Assembly: GCF_035961655.1 (NCBI RefSeq)
Contig: NZ_CP108393.1
Span: 1,736,001 to 1,800,000 of the forward strand
DNA: 64,000 bases
Source: Streptomyces sp. NBC_01317
GTDB taxonomy: Bacteria > Actinomycetota > Actinomycetes > Streptomycetales > Streptomycetaceae
Direction: 5' to 3'
In this document: positions 46,695-54,064 of the stretch, one piece after another
Layout: every line of letters starts with the position of its first letter
Position numbering within the stretch: the first letter of the stretch is position 1
Made by a program: the position numbers and the translations under genes
The notes under the pieces: model-generated
The model's input: only the letters and a program-made list of their open reading frames with translations
What the model was told of the DNA's origin: nothing
Database searches by the model: none

Positions 46695-49600
46695 TCACGC
46701 GTCGCCGGGTTCCGGTCTGTTGAGGAGTCGGACCGGGCCCAGCAGGCCGGTGACGCGTTGGCCGGGGAAGACGAAGTGGGTGGGGCTGGTGGCGTCCAGG
46801 TGGGGGGCCAGGGTGCCGTAGACCGTGATCTCGATCGTGTGGGGGCCGGGGGCGGTCAGGTCCGGCACGTCGAACTCGTACGGGGAGCAGATCCGTACAC
46901 CCGCCGGCGTGCCGTCGATCCGTACCTCGGCCGTGCCCCGGACCCGTCCGAGGTCGAGGATCATCCGTCCCGTCGTCGCGCTGTCGGCGGGCAGGGTCAC
47001 CTCTCGGGTGTAGCGCACCCCGCCGCTGTACTCGGCGAGGCCCCGCGTCTCCCAGTCGCCGGTACGGATCAGGCCTGGGCCGACCACGCAGCGTACGGGG
47101 CCGGCCAGCGCGGCGCCGCCCCGGTGGCCCGGGTGGGTTTCCAGGCGCAGAGCGAGGGTCCTGGGGCCGGATGATGGGGCGGGGGGAAATTGCTGGGTCA
47201 GGTCGACGGTCAGGGTGCGTACGCCGTCTGCGGCGGGTTCCCCTTCTGCCGCTGGGCACTCCCGGCCGTCGACAAAAGCCCTTGTCCCAGTGGTGTGCAC
47301 GTCTACGGTCAACTTCATTGCGGCTGACGGGAGTTCGCACCACAGCCACTCCACCGCCGCCCGCTCGCCCGGGACCGCGAACCGGAGGGGGACGACCGTG
47401 CCGTCGTCGGCCTCCGGGTCCAGCCAGGCCGCGCCGGGCAGGGGGTGCGGGCGGCGGCGCAGGCACAGTGCGGCCGGGTCGCCCGACTGCTCACGCCGCA
47501 CCACCACCGGGACGCGCGCACCCGCCGCACGCTCGGACCACCAACTGGCGTCGCTGTGCAGGCCGGTGATCCGGCCGTCACCGTGGTCGAGGATCGCGTC
47601 CACCAGTACGGGGGAAGCGGCAGCGGTGGATTCCACCACGATGGTGTTGTCGCCGACGCGTAGGGTCGGGGCGATGTCGTGCCGCCGCACCCTCGGGACG
47701 GTATGGGCCGTGTACGGGTCGAATCCGCCCTGTCGGCCCACCACTTGGCCGTTGACGCGCAGGACGCAGGAGCCGTGGGAGGCGATCTGGATCGTCGCCC
47801 GGGTGGGAACGGCGGTGAGGGTGATGGTGGTTCCCACCCCGTTCCGGTCCGTGTCCGCGCCGATCCACTCGGGGCGGCGGTAGCGGCTCGGATCGCGGAT
47901 CAGCGCGATGTGCGCCCGGAGGTCGGTTTCTTGATCGGGCGTCAGCGTGAGTTCCAGGAGGTGTGGGCCCGGCTGTACGCGAACCCGTCCCACGGCGAGG
48001 TGGCCCTCGTCGTCCAGAGCGACCGTCCGGCCGTCCAGGCGGGCGGACTTGGCCGCCGCTGCTCCCACCGCCAGGTGGCCGTCGAAGGCGCTGTCCAGGC
48101 GGAGTTCGGCCTCGACACGGACCGTGGTGCCCGCCGCCGTCGGTCCGAGGTGCAGGAACTCCTCCGGGACATGGCCCTTGGGGCCGAGCTCAGCACGGTG
48201 GATCGGGTCCTTGTGGATGCCCAGGGTGTCGGACCAGACCAGCGGTGTACGGTCGCCGTCCGCGCCGACCAGGACGGCACGGGGCCCGAAGGTGGCGTGT
48301 GCGGTCGCCTCCGCCCCGCTGTCCGCGTCCTCACGCCGCGACCGGGCCCATCCGTCCCGTACGCCGTCCTCGCCCGGCCCTTCGACGCGGTGGCGGAAGG
48401 TGCGGTACGTCGTGACGTGAGGGGGAGAAGGGGTGGTGGCCGGGCGGGCGAAGTCGCCCCAGGTGTTGTCGAGGGTCGGGACGAGCGTCATGTGCCACGT
48501 CGCGTCGGGCGGGATCTCCACCGACATGGCGGCGTGGTCCGCCTCGTCGGCCAACCCCCGGGGCGGGCCGGCCGTCCCGGCGGTCGTCGCCGGACCCGCC
48601 GGGAAGACGAGCAGCGCCGCCGGTCCCGTATCAAAGGGCACTTCGACCTCCACACACCGGACGTCGTCCTCAACCGCCCGGACCGGCAGGGTGCGGGGCG
48701 GGCCGCCGAACGGGTCGAGCAGGATGGCCGGGCCCGCCACGTCCCGTACCCGCACCCGGGCCGTGCGGGCATAGCGGGCCGGGTCGAAGTCGTACCGGGC
48801 GTCGAGCCAGCCCAGAGCCGCCCCGCGCTCGTCGGGCGCGGCGACGGCCGCCTGTGTCGCGCGGGGCGCCCCGGCGGTCAGGAACACCACGGTGGCCCCG
48901 TCCACGCGCCGCCCGAGCACGGGGACGGTGGCCCGTACGGCGGGTACGAAGTCCTCGGGCCCGGCCGGTACGGGCTGTTCCGCCTGTTCCCGCGGTTCAC
49001 GGTGTTCGGTGAACGTCGAGGGCAACTCCGGCAGCAGGCCCGTGAGTTCGGTGCGCAGATCGTCCGTCGCCGGCAGGAACGTCGCCCGGCCGTCCTTGAA
49101 GCACGCCCGCATCTCCTCCAGCGCCGCCGCTCCCTCCGGGCCGAGGATCAGCTCCGGGACGGCCCCCAGCGCGATCAACCGCCCTCCCGCCGTGGCGAAT
49201 TCGATCAGCCGGCGTGCTGTCTCCTCCTCCAGGACCGTGCACGCGGGCAGGACCACCGCCGCATATGCCTCGTCCGCCATGTGGAGGCGGGCCACCGTGG
49301 TGGCGGGGACCGGCCGCCGGACCTGGGCGCCCGCCAGCGAGGCGTCGTCGATGACGTCCGCGTCCAGGCCGAGCCGGTCCATGAGGCCGGGGCGGGTCCT
49401 GAACCAGGACATGTCGCCGACCAGTTCGAGGTACGTCGACTGCGCGCGTACCGCTTCCGCCGAGACCCCGTCCAGCGCGGAACCGGCCTGGGCGGTGGTC
49501 GTCGGCAGCAGGATCGCCACGTCGCAGAGATGGCTGCCGAGGCTCAGGATCGCGCACAGCCGGGTCACGGCGTCGGCGAAGACGCGGTGGTGGTGCCAGT

Positions 49601-50921
49601 AGGGCTGACGCCAGTCGGTGCCGGGAGGCGCCCACTCCCACCAGCCGCCCTTGGTCGTGTAGTAGACGGCGTGCGGGTTGTAGAGGGTCGCGCCCGCGCG
49701 GAGCCAGGGCAGGAGCCAGTCGTACGTCTCCTCCAGCGTCCCGCCCCAGCCGGTGGAGTGGAAGGCCTCGATCCAGGTGCGCGCTCTGCCGTAGAGGTGG
49801 GCGAGGGACGAGTGGATACGGGCGTCGCCGTGGTGGTCGGAGCCGGGGGCGGAGAACCAGCGGTGGGTACGGGCGTAGTCGGCGTACAACTCGACGCCGG
49901 CGAGCGGGTGTCCGGCGCGGGCGGGGTCCTGCTGGTCGCAGCCGACGAGCAGGCCGTGGCGCTCGTGCCAGGCGGCGAGGGGCCGGAAGAAGGCCTCCTC
50001 CGCGAGTTCGGCGCGGGTGAGGTGGTAGTCGCGGCGGGTACGCAGGACGCCGGGGTCCGAGGTGCCGCCGCCCTCGTCGTCGTACAGCACGTCCAGGTGG
50101 GTGGTCAGGTCGTAGCCGCGCCGCCGCAGGAACGCGTCCGCGAAGTCGGCGGACCAGGTGGGCAGGGCCGGGAGTTCGTCCTGGAACGAGCCGACCACGA
50201 CCGTGCCCAGCCGCTCGCCCAGGCGTCGTTCGAAGGCGCCGTGCACCGCGTCCAGGAGCACGGCGCACGCGTCCGCGCCGAGGTAGTCGAATCCCTGCGA
50301 GGCGTGGTGATGGACCGTCAGGAGCCAGCGGCCGGGGCCGTCGGGGGCCCGCACGACCACCCCGTCGCCGGATGCGGGGCCGGAGCCGAGGACGGGCAGA
50401 GTGATCGGCGGGCCCACGGCCCGGTCCTCCTCGTCGACGGGTCGCGCGGAAGCCGCGAGCGGTTCTCCCCGTGGCGGGAGGCGCAGCTCTCCCCCGCCGT
50501 CGACCACGGCCCGCGCGCGGGCGAGGCGGCGGCCGGCGAACGCGGGCCGTTCGTCCACGAGACGGGCCTGGAGATCGGCCCCGGAGAAGCCCAGTTGGTC
50601 GTAGAACCAGAGGCTGACCCCGAGCGCGCGGGCGTCGTCGCAGACCCCTTCGAGCAGGGTCCACCAGGCGTCGGAGAGGAACGGCGGGTCGTCGGCGTCG
50701 GAGCCGAACAGTGGTCCTGACGGGGCCAGGTTGAGCAGGACGAGCTGGAACACCCCGCCCTCCGCGAACCGTTCGAGCTGCGCCCGCAGCCGCGCCCGGT
50801 CGAGCGGTTCGCCGCTCCACCACCAGATGGCGGTGGGCGAGAAGGCGCGCGGCGGGTCGGCGAGGATCTCCGCGACCCGCGCCGGGAGCGGGTCGGCCGC
50901 CCCCTCAGCCCTTGAGGCCAC
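46695..50921 (-). CDS. GH106-like alpha-L-rhamnosidase, cytoplasmic
   Basis: 1408 residues. The N-terminal segment AIWWWSGEPLDRARLRAQLE, then RFAEGGVFQLVLL, and the FLSDAWWTLLEGVCDDARAL plus LWFYDQLGFSGADLQ region match the GH106 barrel start (prolines aside), where a W-W-sugar site and a YDE/YDQ strand are conserved. The C-terminal 450 residues form beta-rich galactose-binding-like domains ending GLLGPVRLLNRPEPGDA. There is no signal peptide. The GTG start at 50921 lies inside the end of the permease gene (17-base overlap) with AAGGGG upstream. It is the last gene of the rhamnoside operon. Rhamnosidase activity is inferred from family likeness plus the GH78 partner. Confidence 0.72.
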   Translation of the reverse strand: MASRAEGAADPLPARVAEILADPPRAFSPTAIWWWSGEPLDRARLRAQLERFAEGGVFQLVLLNLAPSGPLFGSDADDPPFLSDAWWTLLEGVCDDARALGVSLWFYDQLGFSGADLQARLVDERPAFAGRRLARARAVVDGGGELRLPPRGEPLAASARPVDEEDRAVGPPITLPVLGSGPASGDGVVVRAPDGPGRWLLTVHHHASQGFDYLGADACAVLLDAVHGAFERRLGERLGTVVVGSFQDELPALPTWSADFADAFLRRRGYDLTTHLDVLYDDEGGGTSDPGVLRTRRDYHLTRAELAEEAFFRPLAAWHERHGLLVGCDQQDPARAGHPLAGVELYADYARTHRWFSAPGSDHHGDARIHSSLAHLYGRARTWIEAFHSTGWGGTLEETYDWLLPWLRAGATLYNPHAVYYTTKGGWWEWAPPGTDWRQPYWHHHRVFADAVTRLCAILSLGSHLCDVAILLPTTTAQAGSALDGVSAEAVRAQSTYLELVGDMSWFRTRPGLMDRLGLDADVIDDASLAGAQVRRPVPATTVARLHMADEAYAAVVLPACTVLEEETARRLIEFATAGGRLIALGAVPELILGPEGAAALEEMRACFKDGRATFLPATDDLRTELTGLLPELPSTFTEHREPREQAEQPVPAGPEDFVPAVRATVPVLGRRVDGATVVFLTAGAPRATQAAVAAPDERGAALGWLDARYDFDPARYARTARVRVRDVAGPAILLDPFGGPPRTLPVRAVEDDVRCVEVEVPFDTGPAALLVFPAGPATTAGTAGPPRGLADEADHAAMSVEIPPDATWHMTLVPTLDNTWGDFARPATTPSPPHVTTYRTFRHRVEGPGEDGVRDGWARSRREDADSGAEATAHATFGPRAVLVGADGDRTPLVWSDTLGIHKDPIHRAELGPKGHVPEEFLHLGPTAAGTTVRVEAELRLDSAFDGHLAVGAAAAKSARLDGRTVALDDEGHLAVGRVRVQPGPHLLELTLTPDQETDLRAHIALIRDPSRYRRPEWIGADTDRNGVGTTITLTAVPTRATIQIASHGSCVLRVNGQVVGRQGGFDPYTAHTVPRVRRHDIAPTLRVGDNTIVVESTAAASPVLVDAILDHGDGRITGLHSDASWWSERAAGARVPVVVRREQSGDPAALCLRRRPHPLPGAAWLDPEADDGTVVPLRFAVPGERAAVEWLWCELPSAAMKLTVDVHTTGTRAFVDGRECPAAEGEPAADGVRTLTVDLTQQFPPAPSSGPRTLALRLETHPGHRGGAALAGPVRCVVGPGLIRTGDWETRGLAEYSGGVRYTREVTLPADSATTGRMILDLGRVRGTAEVRIDGTPAGVRICSPYEFDVPDLTAPGPHTIEITVYGTLAPHLDATSPTHFVFPGQRVTGLLGPVRLLNRPEPGDA

Positions 50922-51783
50922 CCGCGAACCCCTTGATCACAAAGCGCTGGAGGACGAGGAAGACCAGCAGGATCGGCAGCGCCGCCAGGACGAGGCCGGC
51001 GAAGACGAGCCCATAGTCGGAGACGTACTGGCCCACGAAGGAGAAGACACCCACCGGCACGGTCTCCTTCCCCGAGCCGCCCAGGTAGAGCAGCGGGGTG
51101 AAGAAGTCGTTCCAGACGAAGACCGCGTTCAGGATGATCACGGTCCCGGTGATGGGCCGCAGCAGCGGGAAGACGATCCGGGTGAACGCCTGCCGGTGAT
51201 CGCAGCCGTCGATGAGCGCCGCCTGCGCGTAGTCCGCGGGCAGCGCGCGGATGAACCCGGTGTAGAGGAAGATCGTGAACGGCAGCTGGATGCCGGTGTA
51301 GAAGAGGACCATGCCGTGGTACGTCCCCAGCCAGCCCAGGTTGTCGACCAGCTTGTACAGCGGGATCATCCCGAGCTGGAAGGGCAGGACGATCCCCAGC
51401 AGGAACAGGACGTACAGCCCGTAGCCGAGCCCCTTCGCCGTCCGGGCGAGGTAGTAGGCGCCCGTGGAGCCGAGGACGACGAGCAACAGCAGGCTGAACC
51501 CGGTGATGACCGCGCTGTTCACCAGGGCGGAGGCGAGGGACGCGGACGTCCAGGCGTCGCCGAAGTTGCCCAGGGTGGGTGGGGCGGGCAGGGACAGCGG
51601 CGAATCGGCGATCTGCTGGGGATCCTTGAGGGCCAGGGTCAGCAGCGCGTACACCGGGAAGAGGAAGACGACCGCGGCGGCGGCCATGCCCAGTTCGAGG
51701 GCGTAACTCCCGTATCGGGGACGGCGTTTGCGCTTGTCCTCCGCCCGTCGTTCGGGCTTTCCCGCGAGCGTGGTGGCGCTCAC
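50905..51783 (-). CDS. Carbohydrate ABC transporter permease (MalG-type)
   Basis: 292 residues, six helices after a short charged start (KPERRAEDKRKRRPRYGS). The EAA loop is DYAQAALIDGCDHRQAFTRI, then VFPLLRP (about 190-215). The GTG start at 51783 overlaps the stop of the MalF-type gene (GTGA), and its end overlaps the GH106 gene. Forms a heterodimeric channel with the upstream permease. No ATPase is encoded in the operon. Confidence 0.88.
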   Translation of the reverse strand: MSATTLAGKPERRAEDKRKRRPRYGSYALELGMAAAAVVFLFPVYALLTLALKDPQQIADSPLSLPAPPTLGNFGDAWTSASLASALVNSAVITGFSLLLLVVLGSTGAYYLARTAKGLGYGLYVLFLLGIVLPFQLGMIPLYKLVDNLGWLGTYHGMVLFYTGIQLPFTIFLYTGFIRALPADYAQAALIDGCDHRQAFTRIVFPLLRPITGTVIILNAVFVWNDFFTPLLYLGGSGKETVPVGVFSFVGQYVSDYGLVFAGLVLAALPILLVFLVLQRFVIKGFAGGLKG

Positions 51784-52769
51784 GCGGTCACCTCCCGGGC
51801 GCGTAGATAACGGAGTTGGACCAGGGAGACGGCGGCGACGAACAGCGCGAGGACCAGGGCGACGGCGGTGCTGTAGCCGAACTTCCCGAACACGAAGGCT
51901 TCCTTGTACAGGACGGTCGACAGGGTCTCGCTCGACGTGCCGGGGCCGCCGTTGGTGGCGGCGTACACCTGGTCGAAGAGTTTCAGTCCGCCGATGGTCG
52001 ACAGCATCAGGTTGATGGTCAGCGCCGGGGCGAGCAGCGGCCACGTGACGTACCGGAAGCGCTGCCAGGTCCCCGCGCCGTCGATCCGGGCCGCTTCGTG
52101 GAGTTCCACGGGCACACCCTGGAGCCCGGCGAGGAAGACGACCATCGAGTAGCCCGCGTACTGCCAGATCACCATCGCGGCGACGGACCACAGCGCGAGG
52201 GACGGGTTGCCGAGCCAGTCCTGGCGCAGGCCGCCGAGGCCGATCGCGCCGAGGACCCCGTTGAGTCCCGCGCCGTTGTCCGGGTTGTAGACGTACTTCC
52301 AGAGGAACGCGACCATCACGGGGCTGACGACGGCGGGGGCGAAGAAGATGACCCGCAGCAGCGACCGGGAGTGGATGTTCGTGTTCACACCGAGCGCGAG
52401 GAGCAGGCCGACGGCGTTCTGGACCACCACCACCGCGACGGTGAGCATCAGTGTGTTGCCGACGGACTCCAGCGCCCGGTCGTCGTCCAGCAGGGTGCGG
52501 AAGTTGTCCAGGCCGATGAAGGAGAAGCCGCCGATGCCCGACCAGTCGGTGAAGGCGTACACGACCCCCGCGAGGCTGGGGTAGAGGACCACGACGGCGT
52601 ACACGACGAGGGCCGGGACGACAAAGGCCCACGGGGGTACGGTCTGGTCGCGGCGGACCCGTTTGCGGCGGACCGGGTCCGGGGTGCCGGGCCGGGCGGT
52701 GGTGCCGGCGGCGGCCGGGTCCTGCGGTCTGTTCCCGTCCGAAGTGGTCGTCCCGGGAAGGGAGTTCAC
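51780..52769 (-). CDS. Carbohydrate ABC transporter permease (MalF-type)
   Basis: 329 residues with a 40-residue Pro/Thr/Arg-rich cytoplasmic start, then VPPWAFVVPALVVYAVVVLY and five more helices. The EAA loop is ELHEAARIDGAGTWQRFRYV, then TWPLLAP (about 230-256). GTG start at 52769 overlaps the binding-protein stop (GTGA). CUT1 family, which usually takes up di- and oligosaccharides. Confidence 0.88.
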   Translation of the reverse strand: MNSLPGTTTSDGNRPQDPAAAGTTARPGTPDPVRRKRVRRDQTVPPWAFVVPALVVYAVVVLYPSLAGVVYAFTDWSGIGGFSFIGLDNFRTLLDDDRALESVGNTLMLTVAVVVVQNAVGLLLALGVNTNIHSRSLLRVIFFAPAVVSPVMVAFLWKYVYNPDNGAGLNGVLGAIGLGGLRQDWLGNPSLALWSVAAMVIWQYAGYSMVVFLAGLQGVPVELHEAARIDGAGTWQRFRYVTWPLLAPALTINLMLSTIGGLKLFDQVYAATNGGPGTSSETLSTVLYKEAFVFGKFGYSTAVALVLALFVAAVSLVQLRYLRAREVTA

Positions 52770-54064
52770 GAGTCCATCCTGTAGGCCTTGTCCATCTGGC
52801 CGAGCGCTCCTTTGACGTCGGTCTCCCCCGCGAGCAGGTCCTGTACGGCCGCGAAGTGGGCGGGCTGTACCTCGGCGTTGGGCCAGCGCTGGTCCATGAA
52901 GGGGACGGCGCGCTCGGCGTCGACGATGGGCAGGAAGTCGGCCAGTATGGGGTCGATCCTCGTGGTGGCGTCCCGGGTGAGGGGGATCGCCGAGACGGCG
53001 GCGGCCCAGCGGTTGAGGTTCGCCTGCTGTCCGAGGAACGCGATCAACGCCTTCGCCTTCTCCTTGTTGTCGGCCCGCGCGGCGACGCCGAGGCCGACGA
53101 CGATCCCGGCGGGGATCCAGGCCTTCGCCGGGTCCTCGCCGCCGGGGAAGGGGAACATGCCGAGATCCTGGGGCGTCCGGGTGGCCTCGCGGTACATGGC
53201 CAGCACGGCGGAGACCTGGACGGCCATGGCGGCCTTCCCGGCGGCGACCATCGCGGTCTGCTGCTCGAAGGTGGTGCCGTTGGGGTTGTCGTTGAAGAAG
53301 CCGCGGCGCTGGAGTTCCTGGTACTTGCCCATCGCGTCGGCCCAGCCCGAGTCCGCGAAGGTCGTCCGCCCGGCGGCCATGTCGTCGTCGAAGCGCGGGT
53401 TGTCGGCGTAGACGGCGTCGGGCACCAGCGCGTAGGTGATCAGCTGGGTGACCCAGGGGGTCTGGGCGCCGAGTGCCAGGGGGACGATGCCTTTCGCCTT
53501 CAACTTGCCGCAGACGGTGAGCAGTTCGCTCCAGGTACGGGGCGGGGAGACCCCGGCCTTCGCGAAGGCCTTCTTGTTGTAGACGGCGCCGATGACGCTG
53601 CTGCCCGCCGAGTACAGGTAGGTCTTGCCGTCGTCGCGGTACGCGGCGTCGAAGCTCTCCGGGATGCCCTTCGTCCACGCCTGGTCGGAGAGGTCGGTGA
53701 GGAGTCCGCCCTTCGCCAGCTCGACCATCGACATCGCGCTGCCGCTGCCGGGGAACAGGACGTGGACGTCGGGGGCGTTGCCGCCGGCGAGTTGGGTCCG
53801 TACGACGGTCTGCACCTGGTCGGTGGGGGCGTAGGAGGTGGAGAACTCCGTGTCCGGGTGGCTCTTGAGGTAGACGGGGAGGAGTTCGTCGAGGGGCTTC
53901 TGCTGGTCGGTGACCCCGACGATCCGTACGCGTCCGGAGCCGGAGCCCGAGCAGGCCGCGAGGCCGGGGAGTGCGGTGGCGGCGGCGGCCCCGCCGCCGA
54001 TGCGGAGGAATCCCCGGCGGCTGACCGTACGCCGGGCGGGACGGGCGCGGGAGCCGGTGCTCAT
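52766..54064 (-). CDS. Carbohydrate ABC transporter substrate-binding lipoprotein (Tat-type)
   Basis: 432 residues. The signal sequence contains SRRGFLRIG, a good twin-arginine motif (Arg16-Arg17), and the lipobox LAAC with Cys38, so it should be a Tat-exported lipoprotein. The mature part is a CUT1 binding protein (VRIVGVTDQQKPLDELLPVY onward). ATG at 54064 has GAGGAGG ten bases upstream and overlaps the GH78 stop. Lying between two rhamnosidase genes, it probably binds rhamnose-containing glycosides. Confidence 0.88.
   Translation of the reverse strand: MSTGSRARPARRTVSRRGFLRIGGGAAAATALPGLAACSGSGSGRVRIVGVTDQQKPLDELLPVYLKSHPDTEFSTSYAPTDQVQTVVRTQLAGGNAPDVHVLFPGSGSAMSMVELAKGGLLTDLSDQAWTKGIPESFDAAYRDDGKTYLYSAGSSVIGAVYNKKAFAKAGVSPPRTWSELLTVCGKLKAKGIVPLALGAQTPWVTQLITYALVPDAVYADNPRFDDDMAAGRTTFADSGWADAMGKYQELQRRGFFNDNPNGTTFEQQTAMVAAGKAAMAVQVSAVLAMYREATRTPQDLGMFPFPGGEDPAKAWIPAGIVVGLGVAARADNKEKAKALIAFLGQQANLNRWAAAVSAIPLTRDATTRIDPILADFLPIVDAERAVPFMDQRWPNAEVQPAHFAAVQDLLAGETDVKGALGQMDKAYRMDS

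Noticed and set aside
47679..50720. 1013-codon plus-strand open frame opposite the GH106 gene
   Set aside because: No start signal and Gly/Arg/Val-rich translation; the minus strand holds the glycosidase within a coupled operon.
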